This document shows positions 26,644 through 34,838 of a stretch of DNA of 64,000 bases, piece after piece. How positions within the stretch are numbered: position 1 is the first letter of the stretch; each line of letters begins with the position of its first letter. The DNA comes from Bradyrhizobium sp. CCGE-LA001 (GTDB taxonomy: Bacteria; Pseudomonadota; Alphaproteobacteria; Rhizobiales; Xanthobacteraceae), in assembly GCF_000296215.2 (NCBI RefSeq), contig NZ_CP013949.1:1295501-1359500 (forward strand), read 5' to 3'. The translations under genes and the position numbers were made by a program. The notes beneath the pieces are model-generated. The model saw nothing but the letters and a program-made list of their open reading frames with translations, was not told the DNA's origin and did no database searches.

Positions 26644-27398
26644 TCGACAAAAATCGGCCGCCGGTCGCGCTCGTCACCGGCGGCGGCGGCGACATCGGAC
26701 GCGCCATCGCGCTGAGACTGGCGCGGATGAGCGCTGCGGTCGCGATCGTCGACCGCGACGAAGCGGCCGCCAACGCCACTGCGCGCCTGGTCGAGCAGGC
26801 CGGGGCGAGGGCACTCGCGATCCGCGCCGATGTCTCGATCGCGCGGGATACGGTCGCCTTCGTCGAGGCGACCGAAGCTCGCCTGGGGCCGATCGGCATC
26901 TTCGCCAACAATGCCGGCATCGAGGGCATCGTCGCGCCTCTCCACGAATACCCGGACGAGACATTCGATCAACTGCTGCAGGTGAACGTGAAGGGGGTGT
27001 TCCTCGGCCTCAAGCACGTGATCGCAAGGATGATGCAGCGTGGGACCGGTGCGATCGTCAACACGGCGTCGACGTCCGCGATCCGGGGGCGTGCAGGACT
27101 CGCCGGCTACGTCGCCTCCAAGCACGCCGTGCTCGGGCTGACGCGGACGGCAGCGCTCGATGTCGCCGGGACGAAGATCAGGGTCAACGCGGTGCTCCCC
27201 GGCCCGGTGGAGTCGCGCATGATCCGGGAATTGGAAGGCCAGGCGCGCAAGAGCGACATTGCATTGCGCCGAAGTGCGCCGGCCGCCCATGGGCGGCCGC
27301 AGGACGTCGCGAACATCGTTGCCTTCCTCGCGTCCGACGAGGCCGCGCATGTGAATGGTGCGGCCTGGGTCGTCGACGGGGGCATGACCGCCGGCTAG
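26640..27398 (+). CDS. Short-chain dehydrogenase/reductase
   Basis: This 252-residue NAD(P)-dependent oxidoreductase has a cofactor motif VTGGGGDIGRAIA (about 13-25), the NNAG motif (FANNAGIEG), catalytic Ser in NTASTSAIRG, and YVASK (Tyr/Lys pair). The Asp after the first strand (VDRDEA) favours NAD. GTG at 26640 overlaps the binding-protein stop (GTGA), so both are co-translated. The substrate is probably the alcohol or ketone handled with the decarboxylase (inference). Confidence 0.93.
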   Translation: MIDKNRPPVALVTGGGGDIGRAIALRLARMSAAVAIVDRDEAAANATARLVEQAGARALAIRADVSIARDTVAFVEATEARLGPIGIFANNAGIEGIVAPLHEYPDETFDQLLQVNVKGVFLGLKHVIARMMQRGTGAIVNTASTSAIRGRAGLAGYVASKHAVLGLTRTAALDVAGTKIRVNAVLPGPVESRMIRELEGQARKSDIALRRSAPAAHGRPQDVANIVAFLASDEAAHVNGAAWVVDGGMTAG

Positions 27399-27514
27399 CT
27401 AGAGCGTGCACTCATTGAGCGGCCGGCGGCTGATGTCCGGTTTGCGTCAACGTCAAGATTGCTTCCGAGGTCGCAGATGGGTCCAGAAGCGGACGTCGCT
27501 GGTAGTCGCGAAAG

Positions 27515-28327
27515 TTAACGCCATTCGATTCCGTATGCATCAATGGGCTGCTGAAAGCCCTTGAGCTGATGGGCACCCAAACTTGACACTTGCACGCGAT
27601 CCCGGATGCAATCCCGTACAGCCTTTGACACGAGAATAGCATTCGGTTCGGCCAACTGACACAAACGTGCGGCCAGTTGAACGGTCGCACCGAAAAGGTC
27701 GTTGCTGTCAGCAATCGGTTCGCCGACATCGATGCCAATTCGCACCTGAAGCTTCTCCTTGCTCGCCAGATTGAAGGCCTCAAATGCGCGTTGGATGGCG
27801 CGGGCGCATTGCACGGAAGCAGCGGCGTCGGCAAAGGATGCCATGATACCATCGCCGGTGTGCTTCACCACATGCCCGCCCTCGTCCTTCAAGGCCCGGC
27901 GCACCAGCGCGTCATGAGCCCGAACCATCTCCACTGAACGAGCATCGCCAAGACGCTCCGTCATGCTGGTAGAGCCGACGATGTCGGTGAACAAGATAGC
28001 CCGCAGCGCCGAATCGAATTTTACATCGTCTGCCGCGCCGCTAGGTGCCGGGTCGGATACTCTCCCCAGAAACGCCTGGACCGCCGAGAGGTCCACTTCG
28101 ATGACATCTTTCGCTACGTCGCCGTGAGCTTCGTCATGAACCTTCATCGCCGTTCGGATATCCGGTGCGTCAATGAGGCAGAAGCCCGTACCGCGCGATT
28201 CATCAAACCAGTACGTTAGAAAACGAACGCCGTATCTATCTTGCACTTCCAAATCTTTGCGATGCGCCTCGGCGATATCGGCAGCGGTCAGCCCCGAGAG
28301 ATCGTGTCGGTCAAGGAAAATTGGCAT
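27515..28327 (-). CDS. DUF4242 domain fused to class III adenylate/guanylate cyclase
   Basis: This 270-residue protein has an N-terminal DUF4242 (nickel-binding SCO4226-like) domain, residues 1-90 (MPIFLDRHDLSGLTAADIAE onward), and a class III cyclase domain (105-270). The metal motif FTDIVGST places Asp115, and the HTGDG motif places Asp159. The transition-state Asn position in the VNLAAR-type motif is Gln (VQLAARL, Gln217). The product may be cAMP or cGMP. A TTG six codons upstream of the ATG at 28327 could also start it. It interrupts the ADC operon and its presumed regulator. Confidence 0.9.
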   Translation of the reverse strand: MPIFLDRHDLSGLTAADIAEAHRKDLEVQDRYGVRFLTYWFDESRGTGFCLIDAPDIRTAMKVHDEAHGDVAKDVIEVDLSAVQAFLGRVSDPAPSGAADDVKFDSALRAILFTDIVGSTSMTERLGDARSVEMVRAHDALVRRALKDEGGHVVKHTGDGIMASFADAAASVQCARAIQRAFEAFNLASKEKLQVRIGIDVGEPIADSNDLFGATVQLAARLCQLAEPNAILVSKAVRDCIRDRVQVSSLGAHQLKGFQQPIDAYGIEWR

Positions 28328-28502
28328 TGGCAGCACCCGATCCAATTCTTCGAAATATGGCCTGAAGTCTGCACCAAGCTTGGAGTTCCCGAAAGTGCCA
28401 ATCCCCGCGTCCTGATGTCCGCCGCGGGGTCACGAGCCGCCGATCCCGCCCGAGGTCGGAGCTTCCGCTTTGCATGCAAGCCGAGTCTATGAGTACACGT
28501 TG

Positions 28503-29267
28503 TTAGGCGATGCCGCCGATCTTCTCGGATACGATCTTCGCCGCGCCCCGCAGCTCTGCCGCAATGGTGCTGGCCTCGCTGGCGGGGATCTGATCCTGCC
28601 GCACCAACGGGACGGTCATCGCGGCCACCGCGCGGCCGGAGGCCTCGATGATCGGGCAGCTATAGGCAAGGATGCGCGTATAGCCGTCGTCGTTGGAGAA
28701 GTTTCCGCCCTCCGCGGAAATGCGGTCGAGCGCGGCAAGCGCCTTCTTGACGCTGATGCGATCGTTGCTCGCGATGACCTGCGCAAGCTCTTCGCGCCGG
28801 CCCTCGAGCTGGAAGGCCGCCAGAACCTTCGCCGACGCATATTGCTGGGTGAGCGGAAACACCGCGCCGACCTTGACCGACCAGCCCATCAACCATTCCG
28901 GCTCGATCCGGGCGATCACCATGAACTGCTCGCCGTGCAGCACCGTGAGGTGGCAGGACAATTGTACGCGGGAGGCGAGCTGCTCCATCACCGGCAGCGC
29001 CGCCTTCAGCAGCCGCTCGGTCGGCGGGAATTGCGAGGCGATCCGGAACAGCTTCAGCGTCAGCGTGTATTCGCCGGTCGCGGGATCACGCGCGACATAA
29101 CCGCGCCGCTCCAGCGCCACCAGCATCCGGAAGATCTCGCTGACGGAGCGCCCGACGGCCTCGGCGAGCTGCTTCTGGCTGAGCCCGCGCGCCGCGCCCG
29201 CCAGCGCCTCCAGAAGGTCCAGCCCTTTTTCCAGGGCGGGCGCGCCCGGCTGCAGCTTGTCAGTCAT
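28503..29267 (-). CDS. IclR-family transcriptional regulator
   Basis: This 254-residue DNA-binding protein has an N-terminal winged helix (PALEKGLDLLEALAGAARGLSQ, AEAVGRSVSEIFRMLVALE) and a C-terminal IclR effector domain (LSCHLTVLHGEQFMVIARIE, AYSCPIIEASGRAVAAMTVP). It is transcribed towards the ADC operon on the opposite strand and is the likely local regulator. An AT-rich imperfect palindrome lies 34 bases upstream and may serve autoregulation. Confidence 0.94.
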   Translation of the reverse strand: MTDKLQPGAPALEKGLDLLEALAGAARGLSQKQLAEAVGRSVSEIFRMLVALERRGYVARDPATGEYTLTLKLFRIASQFPPTERLLKAALPVMEQLASRVQLSCHLTVLHGEQFMVIARIEPEWLMGWSVKVGAVFPLTQQYASAKVLAAFQLEGRREELAQVIASNDRISVKKALAALDRISAEGGNFSNDDGYTRILAYSCPIIEASGRAVAAMTVPLVRQDQIPASEASTIAAELRGAAKIVSEKIGGIA

Positions 29268-29300
29268 CCCTTAGGCCTTGTTGGATCGGAGCGCGTGATC

Positions 29301-29327
29301 ACACGGCGAAAATGCATATTTCCGTGT
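29301..29327. promoter_or_regulatory. Candidate operator upstream of the IclR gene
   Basis: ACACGG, 15 bases containing GAAAATGCATATTTC, then CCGTGT. The outer 6-bp arms are exact complements. The position just before the regulator's start suggests autoregulation, but the sequence is not the same as the palindrome at 24463. Confidence 0.45.
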
Positions 29328-29391
29328 AGCCGATCGCTTGAGCGGCGAAAAGTCGAATGCCAGCAAGCGCCTGGCCGGCCCGGACGACATC

Positions 29392-29646
29392 ATCCCCTAG
29401 CCGTTGCGGCTGAAGATCATAGCCGCGCTCCATGCGCTGCCGGAGGGCACCGGCTTCGAATTCGCCCCCCTGAAAAGCACATCGGCGCTACTGACGGCAA
29501 TCCCGGCGCGCATATCGAGATGCTTGCCAAGGCGGGGTATGTCTCGGTCGGCAAGGCCTTCGTCAGCAAGAAGTCGCAGACCACGGTGACCGCCACGGCG
29601 GCCGGCCGCGGGGCCTTCGCGCCATGTGGCGACGCTGCAGGTCTGA
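29392..29646 (+). pseudogene. Decayed winged-helix transcriptional regulator
   Basis: Three frames must be joined to read a MarR-like winged-helix protein. DDIIP, an in-frame TAG, then PLRLKIIAALHALPEGTGF continues in one frame to about 29480. The next frame gives IGATDGNPGAHIEMLAKAGY and KSQTTVTATAAGRGAF. After about 29618 a third frame gives RHVATLQV and a stop. This matches small helix-turn-helix regulators of the dissolved type found in rhizobia. It therefore has one nonsense codon and two frameshifts, and no start. Confidence 0.7.
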
Positions 29647-29979
29647 TCTCATCCCGCCATTACGCTAGCGTCGAAGATATGCTTGTGCGGTCCGCTGCTA
29701 TCCCAGGGGACGGACATAATCTGCGGGGACTACCCTCTGTGTCCGCGTTGTGTCCTGATCCGCTGGGCCGCTTTAGGAAGGGAGTTGATGCGCCGGAAGT
29801 CTCGGCAGGTGTCTGGCTAGGGCCGGAAAATCGCTTGGCGACCTCCCTGTGGCTTGCGGGCTGCCCGTGCGACCGGATGATCTTGGTCCCTGCGTTTCCC
29901 GTGCGCTGTTGACCCTTTCCGCGGCCTCCAAGAACTTGCCATAATAGCGCGAGGGTCAATGTAGGCGTGGAGAAATACG
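29647..29979. other. Intergenic boundary of the lower-GC island
   Basis: About 330 bases between the pseudogene and the nuclease gene with no supported gene. An 8-bp inverted repeat (TTGACCCT at 29909-29916, AGGGTCAA at 29952-29959) sits just before the nuclease. No att-like direct repeat or transposase remnant was seen. Confidence 0.55.
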
Positions 29980-30999
29980 GTGCTTCGTATCGATAGAGCC
30001 GGAAAAAAGTTGGTCCGACTGACGAAATCCACTTTTGTGGACGCCGATCACTGGGAAAGGGACTTGCAGGCGATGATCTGCACAGACCCCGACAGCTTCT
30101 GCGAAGAGATCGGTGAAAATCTTTGGGTGATTGGCCAAGAAGTTCGTCCGTCTGAGGCCGTACCCGATAGGATTGATATTCTTGCAACAGACGAAGATGG
30201 AACAACTGTCGTCATCGAACTTAAGCGCGGCACGCATAAACTTCAGTTGCTCCAGGCCATAAGCTACGCCGGAATGATATCTAAGTGGCCGTCTGACCGA
30301 TTTGTTCAAACTCTGGCAACGAACTACAAGCAGTCATACGACGATGCGCGGGCCGACATTGAAGAACACGTTGGCTCGGACGTCTCTGCGATCAATCAAG
30401 ATCAGCGAATAATACTTGTTGCGGAGGACTTCGATCCCGCGCTCCTGATCGCAGCCGAATGGCTTCACGAAATCTTTGAAGTCGATATTCGATGCTACCG
30501 GCTGTCGCTGTCTCAGGAGGGTGGGAATGACTACCTAACGTGTACGTGTGTGTATCCGCCCATTGAAATAGCGGCTCTCACTCGTGGCTCCGAAAAAGCT
30601 GGTCGCACCTCCGCCTCGTGGAAAGATTGGGACGATGCACTGAAGGCTATCGAAAATCCTGCCGTCTCCGACTTCATACGAGCTGCCCTTGCGAGCAATC
30701 AGGAAACGCGGCTCTATCGGCGGCAAGTTATCTATCGCATTGGCGGTAAGCGACGCTTCTGGGTAACGTGCCGACCGGCATTCGGGTATGTTTGGCAGCT
30801 TGGTAGATTTGATGTTGACGAGCAATTTTGGGAAACGCGGCTTTCGGCACCTAACGTGAAAGAAGTCAATGATAAGCGCGGGCTGCGGTTTTATTTGAGG
30901 ACCGCCGCAGATTTCGACGCATTCAATCGCGCCGTTGGTGATGATTTGGTTCTGACCGAATTTTCTGAGCCAGACCAGTTGGAGGTTAGGGGTGCATAG
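29980..30999 (+). CDS. PD-(D/E)xK nuclease-fold protein, NucS/DUF91-like
   Basis: This 339-residue protein is predicted to be a metal-dependent DNA nuclease. The N-terminal 110 residues show the fold: WERDLQAMI (Glu27), VPDRIDILATDEDG (Asp66), TVVIELKRG (Glu80-x-Lys82), and a QAISYAG helix (Gln92, Tyr96) as in NucS and other DUF91 proteins. Residues 200-339 have no recognised domain; the aromatic-rich RRFWVTCRPAFGYVWQLGRF stretch may bind a target. GTG start, GGAG nine bases upstream. Its codon use is visibly less GC-rich than the neighbours, suggesting transfer. A HEPN-motif gene follows. Confidence 0.8.
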   Translation: MLRIDRAGKKLVRLTKSTFVDADHWERDLQAMICTDPDSFCEEIGENLWVIGQEVRPSEAVPDRIDILATDEDGTTVVIELKRGTHKLQLLQAISYAGMISKWPSDRFVQTLATNYKQSYDDARADIEEHVGSDVSAINQDQRIILVAEDFDPALLIAAEWLHEIFEVDIRCYRLSLSQEGGNDYLTCTCVYPPIEIAALTRGSEKAGRTSASWKDWDDALKAIENPAVSDFIRAALASNQETRLYRRQVIYRIGGKRRFWVTCRPAFGYVWQLGRFDVDEQFWETRLSAPNVKEVNDKRGLRFYLRTAADFDAFNRAVGDDLVLTEFSEPDQLEVRGA

Positions 31000-31124
31000 G
31001 ACAGCACCTGGCAAGCCGCTACAAACTGGGGTCCGCCAGCGCTCACGGTCTGCTGTCGCGATGAGAAGATATTTGAGATACGCGACCGGCTGGTCGACGA
31101 ACGCCGTTCCTGATAGAGACCAAA

Positions 31125-31898
31125 ATGAGCATTCACGTCGACACAATCTTCGAGTTTCTCATCGAGTACTTGGCTCGTATCGCTCACGACGATCAAGCTA
31201 GGCGGCAGAGCCACGGCGCCGACCTATATGTTCCCCATCAGTTGGACCGATATTGGTCTCTACAAGGCGTTAGTTCTAGCCAACAAACTGATGCGCACGT
31301 TAGTGCTTTCTACGATGCCGTCGCTGAGCTATGCCGCCTCGGCGTGCTCCGAATGGGGTACAGGAACCCCTCAAAGACCGGGGTCGCGTCTGGCGGCGAC
31401 ATTGATCGCAAATTTTCGTTGACGGCCAACGGCATTCGTTGGGTCGAAAGCGCCGGTGATCGACAGGTTATTGAAATAGGCCGGATGGCAGAACTGTTCG
31501 ATGAGTTCACGAAGTTCGGCGACGCCTTTGGTCAGCGAGCCACAGAGGCCGTAGGAACTTACAGGACCCGAAATTACTTGGCGTCATGCGCCATGAGCGG
31601 TGCAGCCGCCGAAGCTGTCTTACTTTCGATTGGTTTCGTCAAACTCGGCGAAACTGAGACCTTGAAAAGGTACCGGCGGCCGCAAGGACGTTCGGAGCTT
31701 CTAAAGGCCATTACTCCCGATATCCAGTTTTCGTCCGCCCTTTCGATCATGAGCTATTGGAGAGATGAAGCTGCGCACGGCCGAACATCCGAGATAGGCG
31801 AATTGAACGCTTGGGCAGCGCTCACGCAGCTACTGCAGTTGGCACAGTACAGTGAGAAAAACTGGTCGCGGCTCACTCAACAGGCCGCTGCCGTCTGA
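31125..31898 (+). CDS. Winged-helix protein with HEPN-type C-terminal motif
   Basis: I do not recognise a named family. In this 257-residue protein, residues about 40-110 look like a winged helix (FYDAVAELCRLGVLRMG, then FSLTANGIRWVES). Residues 145-245 are helical and contain YWRDEAAHGR (Arg213, His218), the R-x4-H signature of HEPN domains, which are often RNases in defence systems. It lies 125 bases after the nuclease gene on the same strand, in the same lower-GC segment. The nuclease role is inference from the motif alone; some HEPN proteins only bind. Confidence 0.65.
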   Translation: MSIHVDTIFEFLIEYLARIAHDDQARRQSHGADLYVPHQLDRYWSLQGVSSSQQTDAHVSAFYDAVAELCRLGVLRMGYRNPSKTGVASGGDIDRKFSLTANGIRWVESAGDRQVIEIGRMAELFDEFTKFGDAFGQRATEAVGTYRTRNYLASCAMSGAAAEAVLLSIGFVKLGETETLKRYRRPQGRSELLKAITPDIQFSSALSIMSYWRDEAAHGRTSEIGELNAWAALTQLLQLAQYSEKNWSRLTQQAAAV

Positions 31899-32298
31899 TC
31901 GAAGCGATACGCGCCTTGTTCTCGGAATTCTCGATAGTCAGCTTCTCGAACGTTCGATGGGACCGTCCCGCGCCGGCCAAACTAGCAAGGCGAGCGGGTC
32001 GTTGACCTCGTCGTAAGACCTGTGGAAGCGTGGAGCCTACAGAAGGCAAATTCTCTCCTTCTGTGGGTGGTGGCGCGAAAGCGCCGGATGAGGGCTCCAT
32101 CCAGGGAAGCAGACCTCGCATCCGAGCGAGCCGACGCTCTCTGTGACCAAGCCTTCCCACAAGGGGGAGGGCACATCAATCGGCACCGATGCGCAGCGGC
32201 CCCCCGGAATGACGGGAAGTTCGGGCCTATCCCCCTTGAGCCGCACCCCGATTCATGCGACCTCCGCCCCAGCCAAACCCCTCATTCCTGAGCCTTCG
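31899..32298. other. Intergenic region after the island, no gene seen
   Basis: 400 bases between the HEPN-motif gene and purD. It contains several short GGAGGG/CCCTTC-type complementary pieces (for example CCTTCCCACAAGGGGGAGGG near 32150) typical of intergenic repeat debris in this group, but no clean palindrome. The purD promoter is expected here. Confidence 0.5.
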
Positions 32299-33582
32299 AT
32301 GCACATTCTCCTGCTCGGTTCCGGCGGCCGCGAACATGCTCTGGCGTGGAAGATCGCGGCTTCCCCCCTGGTGACTAAATTCTGGTGCGCGCCCGGCAAT
32401 GCCGGCATCGCGAAGGAGGCGGAGTGCGTCGCGCTTGATGTCGCCGCCCATGCTGCGGTGATCGACTTCTGCAAGAAGAACAAGGTCGAGCTCGTGGTGG
32501 TCGGTCCGGAGACGCCGCTGGCGGCCGGCATCGTCGATGATCTCACCGCGGCCGGTATCAAGGCGTTCGGGCCGAGCAAGGTGGCGGCGCAGCTCGAAAG
32601 CTCCAAGGGGTTTACCAAGGCGCTGTGCACCGAATTCGGCATCCCGACCGGCGCCTACAAGCGCTTCACCAATGCCAATGATGCGCGCGCCTATGTGCAG
32701 AGCCAGGGCGCGCCGATCGTGGTCAAGGCCGACGGCCTTGCCGCCGGCAAGGGCGTGGTCGTCGCCAAGACCGTGCGCGAGGCCGAGGATGCCATCGCCA
32801 TGATGTTCGAGGGCGCCTTCGGCGAGGCCGGCACCGAGGTCGTGATCGAGGAGTTTCTGCCGGGCCGCGAGATCAGCTTCTTCGCGCTCTGCGACGGCGA
32901 GACCGCTATACCGCTGGCGTCCGCCCAGGACCACAAGCGCGTGTTCGACCACGATGTCGGCCCGAACACCGGCGGCATGGGCGCCTATTCGCCGACGCCG
33001 CTGGTCACGCCTGCCGTCCACGACGCGATCATGGCGAAGATCATCCTGCCGACGGTATCAGGCATGAAGCAGCGCGGCACGCCGTTCCGCGGCGTGCTCT
33101 ATGCCGGGATCATGCTGACGACGCAGGGCCCAAAACTGTTCGAGTTCAACGTCCGTTTCGGTGATCCCGAGTGCCAGGTGCTGATGCTGCGCATGATGTC
33201 GGACATCGTGCCGGCGTTCCTCGCCGCCTGCGACGGGCAGCTGAAGAATTTCGACCTGCGCTGGCATAAGGAAGCCGCGCTCACCGTGGTGATGGCGGCC
33301 AAGGGCTATCCCGGCGACTACCAGAAGGGCACGCGGATCTCTGGCCTGGAGGAGGCCGCGAAGGTCGAGACCGCCGAGATCTTTCACGCTGGTACCGTCG
33401 AGAAGGATGGCGCGATTCTCGCCAATGGCGGCCGCGTGCTCAACGTCTGCGCGCTGGGTGCGACCGTGACCGAGGCGCAAAGCCGTGCCTATCAGGCCGT
33501 CGACCGCATCGACTGGCCGGAAGGATTCTGCCGCCGCGACATCGGCTGGCAGGCCGTGGAGGCGGAGAAGGCTGGGAAATAG
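32299..33582 (+). CDS. purD: Phosphoribosylamine-glycine ligase
   Basis: PurD catalyses the second step of purine synthesis (GAR synthetase). The 427-residue product starts MHILLLGSGGREHALAWKIA. The ATP-grasp domain contains PIVVKADGLAAGKGVVVA (about 135-152) and DVGPNTGGMGAYSPTPLVTP. The C-terminal domain is complete. The ATG at 32299 is chosen because it begins the conserved GSGGREHA motif; an open frame 52 codons upstream is not needed. Confidence 0.98.
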   Translation: MHILLLGSGGREHALAWKIAASPLVTKFWCAPGNAGIAKEAECVALDVAAHAAVIDFCKKNKVELVVVGPETPLAAGIVDDLTAAGIKAFGPSKVAAQLESSKGFTKALCTEFGIPTGAYKRFTNANDARAYVQSQGAPIVVKADGLAAGKGVVVAKTVREAEDAIAMMFEGAFGEAGTEVVIEEFLPGREISFFALCDGETAIPLASAQDHKRVFDHDVGPNTGGMGAYSPTPLVTPAVHDAIMAKIILPTVSGMKQRGTPFRGVLYAGIMLTTQGPKLFEFNVRFGDPECQVLMLRMMSDIVPAFLAACDGQLKNFDLRWHKEAALTVVMAAKGYPGDYQKGTRISGLEEAAKVETAEIFHAGTVEKDGAILANGGRVLNVCALGATVTEAQSRAYQAVDRIDWPEGFCRRDIGWQAVEAEKAGK

Positions 33583-33788
33583 GCTGCCGATCCGGACGGC
33601 GCGACAGACGCGCGGACCCGGAATCTCGAGGCATTGTGTCACCGCGCCGCCACATCCACATTCCAGAATATACAATCAGTCGTTGGGGTTAGCTGCCCCG
33701 ACGATAATACCGGTACTGTGCATGGGGTTGTTTTCGACCATTGGTGTGTCGAGGCGGCCCTCGCCTGACCAGACAAGGATGCAAAAAG

Positions 33789-34691
33789 ATGTCCGACCTC
33801 GCTGACCTCTATCCGGGATTTGCCGCCGAATGGGTCGACACCTCCTTCGGCCGCATCTTCGCCCGCGTCGCGGGCAAGGGCCCGCCGCTGCTGCTGTTGC
33901 ACGGCTTCTCCGAGACGCATGTGATGTGGCACCAGGTGGCGCCTGAGCTCGCTGACGCCTTCACGCTGATCATCGCCGACCTGCCGGGCTATGGCTGGTC
34001 CGACATGCCCGCCAGCGATGCGCTGCACATTCCCTACAGCAAGCGCGCCATGGCCAAGGCCATGATCGAGGTGATGGAGCGCCTCGGCCACGTGCATTTC
34101 GCGCTCGCGGGCCACGACCGCGGCGGCCGCGTCGCCTACCGCCTCGCGCTCGACCATCCCGGCCGGCTGTCGAAACTCGCCGTCCTCGACATCCTGCCGA
34201 CCTATGATTACTGGGAGCGGATGAACCGCGCCTATGCGCTGAAGATCTATCACTGGACCTTCCTGGCGCAGCCCTATCCGCTGCCGGAGACGCTGATCGC
34301 GGGCAATGGCGAGTTCTTCCTGCGCTTCAAGATGGCGAGCCAGACCAAGTCGAAGACGCTGGACGCCATCGACGCGCGCGCGCTCGAGCACTACCTCGCC
34401 CCGTTCCGCGATCCCGCCCGGATCCATGCGATGTGCGAGGACTATCGCGCCGGCGCCTATTTCGATTACGACCTCGACAAGGCCGATTTCGAGGCCGGCA
34501 AGAAGATCACCATCCCCATGCTGGCGCTGTGGGGCAATGCCGGCATCGCCCAGGCCGCCTCGACCCCGCTCGACACCTGGACGCAATGGGCCACGAACGT
34601 CGCGGGCATGCCGGTGGATTCGGGGCACTTCCTGACCGAGGAGAATCCGGACGATACCGCGCGGGCGTTGCGCGAGTTCTTCGCGGCTTAG
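33789..34691 (+). CDS. Fluoroacetate (haloacetate) dehalogenase
   Basis: This alpha/beta-hydrolase cleaves the C-F bond of fluoroacetate through an Asp-ester intermediate. At 300 residues every known catalytic or fluoride-pocket residue is in place at the exact numbering of the R. palustris enzyme. These are nucleophile Asp110, Arg111 and Arg114 (GHDRGGR), Asp134 (LDILPT), His155 and Trp156 (YHWTF), Tyr219, and base His280 (SGHFLTEE). It has no signal peptide, so it is cytoplasmic. It is monocistronic. The assignment to this activity is strong; other haloacids may also be used. Confidence 0.93.
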   Translation: MSDLADLYPGFAAEWVDTSFGRIFARVAGKGPPLLLLHGFSETHVMWHQVAPELADAFTLIIADLPGYGWSDMPASDALHIPYSKRAMAKAMIEVMERLGHVHFALAGHDRGGRVAYRLALDHPGRLSKLAVLDILPTYDYWERMNRAYALKIYHWTFLAQPYPLPETLIAGNGEFFLRFKMASQTKSKTLDAIDARALEHYLAPFRDPARIHAMCEDYRAGAYFDYDLDKADFEAGKKITIPMLALWGNAGIAQAASTPLDTWTQWATNVAGMPVDSGHFLTEENPDDTARALREFFAA

Positions 34692-34717
34692 GCACCGCGG
34701 TGCGCCACACCCACAAC

Positions 34718-34822
34718 TGTCATCGCCCGGCTTGACCGGGCGATCCAGTACTCCGTGACGCCAGCGATCGACTCGACAGGCCGCGGCGTACTGGATGCCC
34801 CCGGTCAAGTCGGGGCATGACA
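34718..34822. repeat. REP-like palindromic element, TGTCATCGC/ATGACA family
   Basis: TGTCATCGCCCGGCTTGACC at one end and GGTCAAGTCGGGGCATGACA at the other, with CCAGTACTC and GCGTACTGG inside. It shares its layout with 22593. It lies between two convergent genes. Confidence 0.85.
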
Positions 34823-34838
34823 GTGGAGTGCATAGCTC

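Noticed and set aside
29660..30205. 181-codon minus-strand frame across the island edge
   Set aside because: It opposes the nuclease gene and lacks a ribosome site and any recognisable domain.
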